64,000 bases of DNA from Hylemonella sp. (GTDB lineage: Bacteria > Pseudomonadota > Gammaproteobacteria > Burkholderiales > Burkholderiaceae_C), in contig JAUYQZ010000046.1 of NCBI GenBank assembly GCA_030695415.1, positions 207,709 through 271,708 of the forward strand, in the 5' to 3' direction. The translations under genes and the position numbers were made by a program. Positions 51,661-60,861 of this stretch are shown piece by piece; positions within the stretch are counted from its first letter, which is position 1; each line of letters opens with the position of its first letter. Below the pieces are notes generated by a model. The model searched no databases. It saw nothing but the letters and a program-made list of their open reading frames with translations, and was not told the origin of the DNA.

Positions 51661-52707
51661 TCAGGCCCGTGCGTCAAACTGCAGGATGGCGCGGGGAATC
51701 TGTTCCAGTCCCAGGATGTCGTCCACCGCCTGCAGCTTGATGGCTTCCTTGGGCATGCCGAAGACCACGCAGGTCTCCTCGTTCTGCGCAATCGTGCGGG
51801 CGCCGCCGTCGTGCAGCACCTTCATGCCACGCGCGCCGTCGTCGCCCATGCCGGTCATGATGATGCCCAGGATGTCGCGTCCGGCGCATTCGGCTGCGGA
51901 TCGGAACAGCACATCCACGGAGGGCTTGTGCCGGTTCACCGGGGGACCATCCATCACTTTCACGTAATACTGCCCGGCCGACTTGGTCAGTTGCATGTGG
52001 CGCCCACCCGGCGCGATGAGCGCGACCCCGCGCTCCAGGCGGTCGCCGTCCCGCGCCTCGCGCACGTTCATGGAGCAGATGGTGTCAAGCCGGGCGGCAT
52101 ACAGAGCGGTGAACTTTTCAGGCATGTGCTGGGTGATGGCAATGCCCGGAGCATCGGCCGGCAGGCTGGTCAGCACGAATTCCAGTGCCTGGGTGCCGCC
52201 GGTGGAGCTACCGATCACCACCGGCTTGTTCACGGCCAGCGCATGCACGCTGGCCACAGGCATCGCCGCTTTGGCCACTGCCGCTGAAGCCGTCGTGCGT
52301 TGCCGGGGCCGTGAATTGGCCGCGGCCTTGAGCGTCTGAATCATCTCGAAGCGGGATTCCTCCATGTGCTGCTTGAGCCCCAGCTTGGGCTTGGCCAGCA
52401 CCGCCACAGCGCCGGCCGACAGGGCGTCCAGTGCGACCCGGCTGCCATCCGTGGACAAGGTGGAGCAGATCACGGTGGGTATGGGGTTGGTCGACATGAT
52501 CTGCCGCAGGAAGGTCAGGCCATCCATGCCCGGCATCTCGATGTCCAGCAGCAGCACGTCGGGCCGGCTCTTCGCCAGCATGGGGCCGGCGAGGATGGGG
52601 TTGGGCGCACTGCCGACCAGCTCCACCTCGCTGTTGCCCGACAGCATGTGCGCCATCGCCTGGCGCACCACGGCAGAGTCATCGACCACGAAAACCTTGA
52701 TCGCCAT
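51661..52707 (-). CDS. cheB: Chemotaxis protein-glutamate methylesterase/deamidase CheB
   Basis: 348 residues from the ATG at 52707, preceded by AGGAG; the frame extends to 52818 through cheD. The receiver domain has its Asp in LLLDIEMPGMDG. The esterase domain has Ser in VIGSSTGGTQAL, His in ITQHMPEKF and Asp in IMTGMGDDGARG. It removes methyl groups from receptors and sets adaptation. It is the last gene of the che operon, 4 nt after cheD. Confidence 0.96.
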   Translation of the reverse strand: MAIKVFVVDDSAVVRQAMAHMLSGNSEVELVGSAPNPILAGPMLAKSRPDVLLLDIEMPGMDGLTFLRQIMSTNPIPTVICSTLSTDGSRVALDALSAGAVAVLAKPKLGLKQHMEESRFEMIQTLKAAANSRPRQRTTASAAVAKAAMPVASVHALAVNKPVVIGSSTGGTQALEFVLTSLPADAPGIAITQHMPEKFTALYAARLDTICSMNVREARDGDRLERGVALIAPGGRHMQLTKSAGQYYVKVMDGPPVNRHKPSVDVLFRSAAECAGRDILGIIMTGMGDDGARGMKVLHDGGARTIAQNEETCVVFGMPKEAIKLQAVDDILGLEQIPRAILQFDARA

Positions 52708-52711
52708 CCCT

Positions 52712-53221
52712 CTACTCCTGATTGATCGGAATCTGCTCCACCAAGGGCAGCGCCGGCCCGACCGTCCAGCGAAGATTTCGGTGCCCCACGCCCATGAGCG
52801 AATGGTGCAGCACCGCAATACCCTCGGCTGCCAGGAAATCCATCACCCAGCGCGCGTTGCGCTCACCCACCGTACCACGCTGAATGAGATCCGGGAACAT
52901 ATTGCCCCCCCCGTAGACATAGGCCTGGCACAGCCCCGGCACCACTCCCACGCTGCGCAGCAGCCGGTACATCTCGGTCATGGCCACACGGGCATAAGCG
53001 GTGTTGCGCGCCTCTTGCGGACCAGGCTCGCCGGCGTGCACGATGTGACACATGGCGCCCACCGTGCGTCGCGGGTCGGTCAGGATGACCGCCACGCAGG
53101 AACCCAGCAAGGTCTTGAACTCGTCGTCTGCCAGGCCCAGACCCACGTCACCCGGGAGCAGCTCGAGCAGCCGAGGTTCGGTGGGAAACTGGGAAAAGGG
53201 AAAGACCTGGTCAGACGTCAT
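52712..53221 (-). CDS. cheD: Chemoreceptor glutamine deamidase CheD
   Basis: 169 residues. Catalytic Cys in LLGSCVAVIL and His in MCHIVHAG, with a conserved Thr expected a little later (RNTAYARVA). GGGNMFPDL and N-A-R-W-V-M-D-F are also typical. No Shine-Dalgarno sequence is visible before the ATG at 53221, although the frame offers no better start. It deamidates Gln residues on receptors and may modulate CheB or CheC-type proteins. Confidence 0.94.
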   Translation of the reverse strand: MTSDQVFPFSQFPTEPRLLELLPGDVGLGLADDEFKTLLGSCVAVILTDPRRTVGAMCHIVHAGEPGPQEARNTAYARVAMTEMYRLLRSVGVVPGLCQAYVYGGGNMFPDLIQRGTVGERNARWVMDFLAAEGIAVLHHSLMGVGHRNLRWTVGPALPLVEQIPINQE

Positions 53222-53295
53222 GGAAAGCGCGAAAGCGTGGAGAGGGGAGCACGAAAACAGAGCTTCATCTTAACCGGCGGCCCCGCTCCAGAAGC

Positions 53296-54114
53296 CTAGC
53301 CACCCTTGCGATAGGCCCCCGGCTGGACGGCGATCAACGGTGTCTGGCAGTTGACACGGCCCTCGGCCGTACCCATGAAGAACAGGCCGCCCGGGCGCAG
53401 CGTGGTCAGCACCCGGTCGACCACCTCGCGCTTGGTCGCCACGTCGAAGTAGATCAGCACATTGCGCAGGAACACCACATCGAAGGGACCCAGGTCCTCA
53501 AAAGGCTTGCACAGGTTGAGCAGGCCGAAGCTCACCCGCTCGCGCAACGCGTCCTGGATCATCACCTGCCCCTCGGCCGGGCCCTCGCCGCGCAGGCAGT
53601 AGCGGCGCAGACGCGCGGGCGACACATCGCGCAGACGGTCGGCGGGATAGACCGCGTCCTTGGCCGCCAACAGGACCCGCTGGCTGATGTCGGTGGCCAG
53701 AATCGACCAGTCCGGCCCGATCTTGCCCTGCACCTGCAGGTCAGCCAGCAGCATGGCGGTGCTGTAAGCCTCGTCACCGAAAGAGGCGGCCGCGCTCCAG
53801 ACCGCCAGCGGTGCCCTGCTGCGCCGGCTGGTCAGTTCGCTTTCGAGCACCTCGTAGTGTCGGGGCTCGCGGAAAAAATAGGTCTCGTTGGTGGTCAGCA
53901 GATCGATCGCCATCTGCAATTCCGCACCCTGCGTTTCGTCGGCCAGCATGGCCAGGTAGTCGTCGAAACTGTCCAGACCCAGGCGCTGGATGCGCGGCGT
54001 GAGCCGCGAGGCAATCAGGGACTTCTTGGAGTCGTTGAAGGACAAGCCCACCAATCCATACATCAACTCGCTGATGTACTTGAATTGCTGGTCGCTGAAA
54101 GTGATGGTGGCCAT
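53296..54114 (-). CDS. cheR: Chemotaxis protein methyltransferase CheR
   Basis: 272 residues. The N-terminal helical domain (Y-G-L-V-G-L-S-F, SRLTPRIQRLGLDSFDDYLA) and the SAM-binding domain are complete. TNETYFFREPRH and LRNVLIYFD are conserved. The motif usually read A-x-S-x-G-E-E-P-Y-S is here A-A-S-F-G-D-E-A-Y-S: Pro is replaced by Ala and the first Glu by Asp. The acidic residue that contacts SAM is probably kept. It methylates receptor glutamates and counteracts CheB. Confidence 0.95.
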   Translation of the reverse strand: MATITFSDQQFKYISELMYGLVGLSFNDSKKSLIASRLTPRIQRLGLDSFDDYLAMLADETQGAELQMAIDLLTTNETYFFREPRHYEVLESELTSRRSRAPLAVWSAAASFGDEAYSTAMLLADLQVQGKIGPDWSILATDISQRVLLAAKDAVYPADRLRDVSPARLRRYCLRGEGPAEGQVMIQDALRERVSFGLLNLCKPFEDLGPFDVVFLRNVLIYFDVATKREVVDRVLTTLRPGGLFFMGTAEGRVNCQTPLIAVQPGAYRKGG

Positions 54115-54117
54115 GGA

Positions 54118-55080
54118 TCAGGGTACGGGATGCAGGACCTGGCGAATGGTGGCCGCCAGCTCCCGGGGGGCGAACTTCGCCACATAGGCATCGGCCCCGA
54201 CGCTCTGCACATGCTTCTCGTTGGTGGTCCCCGTCAGCGAGGAATGGATCACCACCGGCAGGTTGTGCATGCGCGGATTTTCCTTGATCATGCGCGTCAG
54301 CGTGAAGCCGTCCATCTCCGGCATCTCCAGATCCGTCAGCACCAGGGCGATCTTGTCGCGCACCGTGCCGCCCTGCCGCTCGGCATCGTCGGCGATGGCG
54401 ATCAGCTGGTCCCAGGCTTCCTTGCCCGAGCGCGTCATGATGAAGGGCGCCGCCATGGCCTTGAGGCCCAGTTCGATCACCGTGCGCGCCACGGAGGAGT
54501 CATCGGCGACCAGGATGGCCGAGCCCGGCGGCAGCTGCAGCTCCGCGCCGACCACTTCGCGGGTGATCTCTTCCATGCTCGACGGAATCACGGTGCGCAG
54601 GATCTGCTCGACATCCAGCACCTGGGCCAGGCGCGTGTCGGGCTGGTTGCCGTCGATGCGCGCCAGCCCGGTCACCAGCGATCCGTCCTGCCCGCCGGCG
54701 ACCGGCAGCACCTGGTCCCACTCCAGCCGGACGATCTCGTTGACATCCTCCACCGCAAAGGCCTGCACGGTGCGCCCGTACTCGGTCACCATCAGGATGC
54801 CCAGGCCCTTCTCCGGATGACATCCGATCACCGCAGGAAGGTTGATCACCGGAATGATCTGGCCGCGGATGTTCGCCATGCCCATCATGTGCGCGTGCGT
54901 GTTCGCCACTTCGGTGATCTCCGGCATGCGCAGCACCTCGCGCACCTTGAAGACGTTGATGCCGAAAAACTCGCGCCGTCCGGTGTTGGGCGAATTGCCC
55001 AGCCGAAACAGCAGCATTTCAAACTTATTTGAGCCCGCCAACCTGGCGCGCTCGTCGATGTCATGCGAGATGGATTTCAT
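54118..55080 (-). CDS. cheV: Chemotaxis coupling protein CheV (CheW-REC)
   Basis: 320 residues. The N-terminal CheW-like domain (about 20-170) includes FFGINVFKVREVLRMPEI and ANIRGQIIPVINL. The C-terminal receiver (about 190-320) has ILVADDSSVARTV, the Asp in LVLTDLEMPEMDG, and Lys in YVAKFAPREL. It couples receptors to CheA and can be phosphorylated, giving a second adaptation or phosphate-sink route. It lies 3 nt upstream of cheR. Confidence 0.95.
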   Translation of the reverse strand: MKSISHDIDERARLAGSNKFEMLLFRLGNSPNTGRREFFGINVFKVREVLRMPEITEVANTHAHMMGMANIRGQIIPVINLPAVIGCHPEKGLGILMVTEYGRTVQAFAVEDVNEIVRLEWDQVLPVAGGQDGSLVTGLARIDGNQPDTRLAQVLDVEQILRTVIPSSMEEITREVVGAELQLPPGSAILVADDSSVARTVIELGLKAMAAPFIMTRSGKEAWDQLIAIADDAERQGGTVRDKIALVLTDLEMPEMDGFTLTRMIKENPRMHNLPVVIHSSLTGTTNEKHVQSVGADAYVAKFAPRELAATIRQVLHPVP

Positions 55081-55146
55081 GCTCTGCTGCTCTGGTGATA
55101 CGCGCCGTACTGATGGGAAAAGCGGGGGGCCGGTTCGGCACCGGTC

Positions 55147-55671
55147 CTAGGCCGCATGGCTCTGCGTCACCACCTTGGCCATGTCCTCGATGTCGAGCGC
55201 ACGGGCCGGATCGAGGATGACCACAAAGCGCCCGTTGACCTTGCCGATGCCCTGGATGAAATCGCGCCGGATCACGCCACCAAACTGCGGCGGGGTCTCG
55301 ATCTGGCTCGGCGCGATCTCCACCACCTCGCTGACCGCATCGACCAGCAGGCCCAGTTCGATGCGTTCCCCCTCATGGGTCGCGTCGATGATGATGATGC
55401 AGGTCTTCTTGCTCACCGGCGCGCCCTTCCAGCCAAAACGCACCCGCATGTCGATCACCGGCACCACCGCACCGCGCAGGTTGATCACACCGCGCAGGAA
55501 TTCCGGCATCAAGGGCACCGGCGTCATGGCGCCGTACTGGATGATTTCCCGCACGGCGCGAATGTCCATGGCAAACACCTCGTCACCCAGGGGGTAGGTG
55601 AGGTACTGGTTGCTCAGTTCCTCATCCGGGGCACTGGCCTGCGGATCGGCGGAACGGGCTGCGTGCATCAT
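55147..55671 (-). CDS. cheW: Chemotaxis coupling protein CheW
   Basis: 174 residues. A short non-conserved N-terminus is followed by the CheW domain: YLTYPLGDEVFAMDIRAVRE, VPLMPEFLRGVINLRGAVVP, VIDMRVRF, and LGLLVDAVSEVVEI. It links receptors and CheA. It is 6 nt after the soluble MCP gene, so the two are likely cotranslated. Confidence 0.96.
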   Translation of the reverse strand: MMHAARSADPQASAPDEELSNQYLTYPLGDEVFAMDIRAVREIIQYGAMTPVPLMPEFLRGVINLRGAVVPVIDMRVRFGWKGAPVSKKTCIIIIDATHEGERIELGLLVDAVSEVVEIAPSQIETPPQFGGVIRRDFIQGIGKVNGRFVVILDPARALDIEDMAKVVTQSHAA

Positions 55672-55677
55672 GACCCC

Positions 55678-57768
55678 TCAGAAAGGTTTGAAGTTGCCGC
55701 TGCCGGTCCTGGCCACGGAGGGCGCCCGGGCGGCCGGGCTGGGCAAGATGCGCCGGCGGTCGGTGTGCTCGATCTCCACATCCAGCTTGCGCGTTGGCAA
55801 TACCCCCTCGCCACCCACCTTGAAGAAGCCCACCGATCCCTGCAGCTGCGCCGCCTGACCGCTGAGTTCCTCCGCCGTTGCCGCCAGTTCCTCGGAGGCG
55901 CTGGCATTCTGCTGCGTGGCCTTGCTGAGCTGGCCCATGGCCCCGCCAATCTGGGTCACCGACTCGCTCTGCTCGGAGCTGGCCGCAGCGATTTCCTGCA
56001 CCAGCTCGCTGGTCTTCTGGATGCTCGGGACGATCTCGTCGAGCAACTTGCCTGCACGCTCGGCCGTGCTCACGCTGCTCGATGCCAGATCGCCAATCTC
56101 CTTGGCGGCCTCCTGGCTTCGCTCGGCCAGCTTGCGCACCTCCGCCGCCACCACGGCAAAGCCCTTGCCGTGCTCGCCAGCCCGGGCCGCCTCGATGGCC
56201 GCGTTCAGCGCCAGCAGATTGGTCTGGTAGGCGATATCGTCGACGATGCCGATCTTGGCGGCAATCTGCTTCATGGCCTTCACGGTTTGGCTGACCGCAT
56301 CTCCGCCTTCCACCGCTTCCTTGCTGGTCTTGGTGGCCATGCCGTCGGTGACCTTGGCGTTGTCGCTGTTCTGGCTGATCGACGCACTCATCACATCGAT
56401 ACTGGCGGTCGTCTCCTCGACGCTGGCGGCCTGCTCGCTGGCCGCCTGGCTCAGGCTCTGGGCGGTCGAACTGACCTGCCCGGCAGCGCCGGTGAGCGCA
56501 TCAGCGGCACCGCGTACCTCTTCGATGATTTCCGTCAGCTTGGCGCAGCTGGCGTTGGCATCCTGCTTGACCTGGTCGAACACGCCCTGCGCATGGCGAT
56601 CGATGCGCTGGGTCAGGTCGCCCGACGCCAGACCCGAGAACACCCGCACCACGTCCTCGATGATGAAGGCCAGTTTCTCGCTGGTGGCGTTGGCATCGTC
56701 CTTGAGCTTGCCGAAGCTGCCGGCATAGTCGCGCGTGATGCGCTGGTTCAGGTCACCCTCGGCCAGGCCGCCGAAGACTTTGAGCACATCCTCGAAGATC
56801 ACCGAAGTGGTCTCCAGCATGTCGTTCACGCCCGAACACAACTCGCCGATGGGCCCGCTCTTGCCTTCCATCGGGATGCGCTGGCTGAGGTCGCCCGCCT
56901 TCGCGGCGGAAGCGACTTTCTGCGCCTGCTCCACCGCCAGCTTCAGCATCTCGTTGGCATTCACTTCAGCCGTCACGTCGGTGGCGATCTTCACGATCTT
57001 TACCACCCGGCCCATTTCGTCGGTCACCGGGGCGTACACCGCCTGCAGGGAAATCTCCTCGCCCGACTTGTTGACGCGCTTGAAGACCGCGTTCTTGGCC
57101 TTGCCCGCGTTCAGGTCGGCCCAGAACTGGGTGTACTCCGGCGCGTTGTAAATGGCCGGGGCACAGAACAGGCGGTGGTGCTTGCCGACGATCTCATCGA
57201 GCTGGTAGCCCACAGCCCCCAGGAAATTCTTGTTCGCCTTGAGCACATGCCCGCCCAGATCGAATTCGATGTAGGCGTAGGAGCTGTCGATGGCATTCAG
57301 GATGCCACGCGCATTGTGGCGCTCCAGCTCGGTCTCGGTGATGTCGTAGCGCACGCCCAGGTACTTCATGGGTTTGCCGTTGTCGCCCAGGATCGGCGCG
57401 ATCACCGCATCCACGTAGTAGGGCGTGCCATCCTTGGCGCGGTTCTTCACGATGCCCCGGAAGATGTCGCCACGACCGATGGTCTGCCACATCTCCTTGA
57501 ACACCTCCTTGGGCATGTCCGGATGGCGCGTGGTGTTGTGGCCGTGGCCGATCAGCTCGTTCTCTGGGTATTTGGATACTTCAAGGAACTTCTGGTTGAC
57601 GTTGAGGATGTCACCCTTCTTGTCGGCCTCCGACACGATGCTGGTGATGTTCATGATGTCGGTGCGCACCTTGAGCTCGGTCTCCAGCTCCTTGATGCGC
57701 GCCTCCAGCAAGTCGGCGCCAAACATGCGGGCGAGCCAGCTGGCTTTGTAGTGAGTGTCCTGGGTCAT
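55678..57768 (-). CDS. Soluble PAS-PAS-polyHAMP methyl-accepting chemotaxis protein (Aer-like)
   Basis: 696 residues from the ATG at 57768, preceded by AAAGGAG; the longer frame adds sequence without a ribosome site. No transmembrane segment is seen. PAS1 (about 45-150) includes [17 protein letters not shown], the signature of Aer-type, FAD-binding PAS domains. PAS2 (about 170-275) follows. Three HAMP-like units ([28 protein letters not shown]) lie between about 290 and 440. The signalling domain carries the invariant hairpin tip [21 protein letters not shown] tail of about 50 residues ends the protein, with no CheR-docking pentapeptide. It probably senses redox state or oxygen in the cytoplasm. 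Confidence 0.93.
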   Translation of the reverse strand: MTQDTHYKASWLARMFGADLLEARIKELETELKVRTDIMNITSIVSEADKKGDILNVNQKFLEVSKYPENELIGHGHNTTRHPDMPKEVFKEMWQTIGRGDIFRGIVKNRAKDGTPYYVDAVIAPILGDNGKPMKYLGVRYDITETELERHNARGILNAIDSSYAYIEFDLGGHVLKANKNFLGAVGYQLDEIVGKHHRLFCAPAIYNAPEYTQFWADLNAGKAKNAVFKRVNKSGEEISLQAVYAPVTDEMGRVVKIVKIATDVTAEVNANEMLKLAVEQAQKVASAAKAGDLSQRIPMEGKSGPIGELCSGVNDMLETTSVIFEDVLKVFGGLAEGDLNQRITRDYAGSFGKLKDDANATSEKLAFIIEDVVRVFSGLASGDLTQRIDRHAQGVFDQVKQDANASCAKLTEIIEEVRGAADALTGAAGQVSSTAQSLSQAASEQAASVEETTASIDVMSASISQNSDNAKVTDGMATKTSKEAVEGGDAVSQTVKAMKQIAAKIGIVDDIAYQTNLLALNAAIEAARAGEHGKGFAVVAAEVRKLAERSQEAAKEIGDLASSSVSTAERAGKLLDEIVPSIQKTSELVQEIAAASSEQSESVTQIGGAMGQLSKATQQNASASEELAATAEELSGQAAQLQGSVGFFKVGGEGVLPTRKLDVEIEHTDRRRILPSPAARAPSVARTGSGNFKPF

Positions 57769-57846
57769 GGTGTAGCTCCTTTGCGGGTCTTGTCGTCGTT
57801 GATCGTTGGGATTGATTCGGTCGGTTTCAGGTGTCACAAGCCGGGC

Positions 57847-60033
57847 TCAGTTCAGCGCTGCCGTGTCGACGGCTTGCGCAGCCAGCTGGGCCAGGGAGTC
57901 GACATCGAGGATGAGTGCCACCTCGCCGCTGCCCAGGATGCTGGAGCCCGAGATGCCGCGCAGGTTCTTGAACAGCCGGCCCAGGGGTTTGATGACGGTC
58001 TGGTGCTGGCCCAGCAAGACCTCGACCTCGATGCCGTACTGGCCATTCATCGAGCCGACCACCACGACGCTAACGCGATCGGGCAGGCTGGATTCCACGC
58101 CATACAGTGTGCGCAACCGGACCACCGGCAGCACCGAGCCGCGCAACTCGATGCAGTGCTGACCGTTGGCGTCGGCACGCAGCTGGTCCCCGCCCGCCTC
58201 GATCACTTCGACCACATTCTCCAGCGGCAGCACGAATTTGGTCTTGCCGACGCCAACCAGGAAACCATCGATGATGGCCAGCGTCAGCGGCAGCCGGATG
58301 TCCACCTTCAGGCCCTGACCCGGGCGGCTGTGCAGCCGCAGGGTGCCGCGCAAGGATTCGATGTTGCGCTTGACCACGTCCATGCCCACCCCCCGGCCGG
58401 ACAGGTTGGTGACCTGTTCCGCGGTGGAGAAACCCGGCTCGAAAATCAGCATGTTGATGGCGTCGTCCGACGGCACCACGCCCTGCTCCACCAGGCCCCG
58501 GTTCCAGGCGCGCTGCAGCACCCGTTCGCGGTTGATGCCGCGGCCGTCGTCCTCGATCCGGATCAGGATGGCGCCGGTTTCATGCTGGGCGCTGAGCACC
58601 AGTCTGCCGGCGCGCGACTTGCCGCCAGCCAGCCGCTCCTGCGGCGGCTCCAGCCCGTGGTCCAGCGAATTGCGCACCAGGTGCATCAAGGGGTCGGCGA
58701 TCTTCTCGACCATCGACTTGTCGAGCTCGGCGTCGCCGCCGACGATCTCGAAGTTGACTTCCTTGCCCAGCGAGGACGCGGTGTCGCGTACCACGCGGCG
58801 GAATCGGCTGAAGGTCTCGCCCACCGGCACCATGCGCAGGCCCAGCGTGCCGTTGCGGATCTCCTCGATCAGCCGGTTCATATGCTGATTCAGTTCTACC
58901 AGATCGGTGCGGCGGCTCTCGCGCGCCTTGAGCATGGCGCCGGCGCTGGCAATCACCAGTTCACCCAGCAGGTTGATCACCAGATCGAGCCGGTCGGCCT
59001 GCACGCGGATGTAGCGGTCTTCGCTGGTCGCGTTCTCGCGCATCTTCTGCTGCTTGCCCAGGGCCGCCTGCACCACTTCGGGCGCCACGCCGGCCTGGCT
59101 CTCCAGCAGATCGCCGATGCGTGCCTTGTCCATCGCCGGCATGCCGCGGCTCTGCTCCTGGGTACTCAGTACCTGAGCCAGCTTGTCCTGAGAGATCGCG
59201 CCGGCCGACACCAGCAGATCACCCAGACGCGGCGTATCGGGCAGCGCCTCGATGGCCTGCGCCATCTTCTGCTGCGGTGTGGGTGGGGCCACCACATCGA
59301 GCTGGCAGTCCTCGATGACGAAACTGAAGGCGCCCTCGATCTCCTCGCGGCTGGCCTCGGACTCCAGGTCCATCACAAAGCCCAGATAGCAAGTCTCGGG
59401 GTTCAGGCTCTCCAGAGGCGGCAGCGTGTCGAGCATGGTTCGCATGCCGATGATCCGGCCCAGGCCGCTGAGATAACGCACGATGGAAAGCGGGTCCATG
59501 CCGTTGCGAAAGGTCTCGTCGCCAAAACGCGCCGTGATGGACCACACGCGCAGGCCGCCCGGCTCGGACGTCGGCGCGGACGCGGCACCGCCCGCAGGCA
59601 ACGCGGCAGGCGCCACCCCTTCACTGAGGGCCTGCAGCTGCACCACCATGTCGATGCGCTCGTCCTGCATATCGGGCGTGTCGCGCTCGGGATGTGGCGC
59701 GGTCTCCACCAGCCACTTGATCTGGTCATTGCACTGCAGCAGCAGCGTGTTGATGTCGGGCGAGAGCGCGACCTTGCCCTCGCGCATCTTGTCGAGCAGG
59801 GTTTCAACGTGGTGGGTGAACTCCACGACGCGGTTCAGCCCGAAGATGCCGGCCGAACCCTTGACGGTGTGGGCGCAGCGAAACAGGGAGTCGAGCAGTT
59901 CGCGGTTGTCCGGCTGCTGCTCCAACTCCAGCAACAGGTCCTCGATGGCGGTGGTCTGCTCGTGCGCCTCGCTGATGAACGCGGGCATGGCCGCAGCGAT
60001 GAAGGCTTCGTCGTTGTCCTGCGCGCGACTCAT
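57847..60033 (-). CDS. cheA: Chemotaxis histidine kinase CheA with MshEN-like motifs in the linker
   Basis: 728 residues. Hpt/P1 (1-115) has its His in R-C-A-H-T-V-K-G-S-A-G (His55). A P2-like region spans about 150-250. Residues 269-292 and 305-328 form two 24-residue motifs (R-L-G-x-x-L-V-x-x-G...L-x-x-x-L-x-x-Q, and a variant) that resemble the MshEN/T2SSE_N cyclic-di-GMP-binding motif. Dimerisation (about 337-400), ATPase (N-box HLVRNSLDHGLEPP, DDGRGINRE, SGRGVGMDVV) and the CheW-like P5 domain follow. It phosphorylates CheY, CheB and CheV. Confidence 0.95.
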   Translation of the reverse strand: MSRAQDNDEAFIAAAMPAFISEAHEQTTAIEDLLLELEQQPDNRELLDSLFRCAHTVKGSAGIFGLNRVVEFTHHVETLLDKMREGKVALSPDINTLLLQCNDQIKWLVETAPHPERDTPDMQDERIDMVVQLQALSEGVAPAALPAGGAASAPTSEPGGLRVWSITARFGDETFRNGMDPLSIVRYLSGLGRIIGMRTMLDTLPPLESLNPETCYLGFVMDLESEASREEIEGAFSFVIEDCQLDVVAPPTPQQKMAQAIEALPDTPRLGDLLVSAGAISQDKLAQVLSTQEQSRGMPAMDKARIGDLLESQAGVAPEVVQAALGKQQKMRENATSEDRYIRVQADRLDLVINLLGELVIASAGAMLKARESRRTDLVELNQHMNRLIEEIRNGTLGLRMVPVGETFSRFRRVVRDTASSLGKEVNFEIVGGDAELDKSMVEKIADPLMHLVRNSLDHGLEPPQERLAGGKSRAGRLVLSAQHETGAILIRIEDDGRGINRERVLQRAWNRGLVEQGVVPSDDAINMLIFEPGFSTAEQVTNLSGRGVGMDVVKRNIESLRGTLRLHSRPGQGLKVDIRLPLTLAIIDGFLVGVGKTKFVLPLENVVEVIEAGGDQLRADANGQHCIELRGSVLPVVRLRTLYGVESSLPDRVSVVVVGSMNGQYGIEVEVLLGQHQTVIKPLGRLFKNLRGISGSSILGSGEVALILDVDSLAQLAAQAVDTAALN

Positions 60034-60091
60034 GGGCAGACCTCCGTGCTGTGCCGGGCCGCACGAAGCGGCGGGGTGGATGGCATCCGCA

Positions 60092-60400
60092 TCATGCAGA
60101 CACCCCCGTTTCGCTAGCGCTCAGATAGGGGCTGTCCAGCCAGCTCTGCAGGCCCATGAGGCGGCAGGCCGCACCGAAAGGCTGGCTGGTGTCCACCAGC
60201 TGCCACTGCAGTTCCATCGTGTTCAGGGCGGCCAGCAGTTGCAGGCCGGCGCCGTCGACCGAACCCACCTGGCGCGCCGAAATCTTCAGCGGCGAAACCC
60301 CTTTGGCGCTGAGCTCCTTGGCCCACGCCAGCAGGCTGTCGCGGGTCTCCAGGGCGGTGTAGATGGTCAACTCGGCGGGTAACTCGAATCGTTCGTTCAT
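60092..60400 (-). CDS. STAS-domain protein in the che operon
   Basis: 102 residues. The STAS fold pattern is clear: ELTIYTALETRDSLLAWAKE, DGAGLQLLAAL and WQLVDTSQPF. The site corresponding to the phosphorylatable Ser of anti-anti-sigma factors reads V-D-G-A-G, so the Ser after Asp is replaced by Gly. Phosphorylation by an anti-sigma-type kinase is therefore unlikely at that place. Similar STAS genes sit beside cheA/cheY in several chemosensory operons, where their role is poorly known. Confidence 0.85.
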   Translation of the reverse strand: MNERFELPAELTIYTALETRDSLLAWAKELSAKGVSPLKISARQVGSVDGAGLQLLAALNTMELQWQLVDTSQPFGAACRLMGLQSWLDSPYLSASETGVSA

Positions 60401-60474
60401 CAGGGGCCTGACCAGGTGACGGTGGGCCGAAGGCCCGGGACGGTGACAGGGATCGACGTAGGTTCAAGCCAATA

Positions 60475-60840
60475 TCATGGACACAACTTTGACACAGCAT
60501 TGAGCAGCGAAGCCGGAGAAAAGGGCTTGACCATCCAGGCTTTTGCCCCGGCGGCCCTGCCTTCTTCCTTCTTGGACTCCTGGCTTTCGGTCGTCAGCAT
60601 CAATATCGGCAGAAACTTGTACTTGGGCAAGGCCTTGGCGGCCTTGACGAACTCGATACCGTTCATGCGCGGCATGTTCACGTCGCACACCACCATGTCG
60701 ATGGTGCGGCCGTCCAGCAGGGCCAGCGCGGCGGCGCCGTCCCCGGCCTCCAGGGTGGCGTAGCCCGCCCCCTCCAACGCCATCTTCACCACCTGACGCA
60801 GGCTGGAAGAGTCGTCAACGATCATGATGGTCTTGGCCAT
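60475..60840 (-). CDS. cheY: Single-domain response regulator CheY
   Basis: 121 residues, only a receiver domain. Acidic pair in IVDDSSSLRQ, phospho-acceptor Asp in MVVCDVNMPRMNG (about Asp53), Thr in LMLTTESQ and Lys in MVKPFSP. It is likely the motor output regulator of this operon. It follows the CheZ-like gene by 21 nt and precedes the STAS gene by 74 nt. Confidence 0.96.
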   Translation of the reverse strand: MAKTIMIVDDSSSLRQVVKMALEGAGYATLEAGDGAAALALLDGRTIDMVVCDVNMPRMNGIEFVKAAKALPKYKFLPILMLTTESQESKKEEGRAAGAKAWMVKPFSPASLLNAVSKLCP

Positions 60841-60861
60841 ACTGTTCCTCGCAATAAAAAA

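Noticed and set aside
55156..60117. A 1653-codon open frame on the plus strand, antisense to cheW, the soluble MCP and cheA.
   Set aside because: It mirrors the codon frame of three clearly real genes in GC-rich DNA. The product is rich in His, Leu, Gln and Asp with no domain and no ribosome site.
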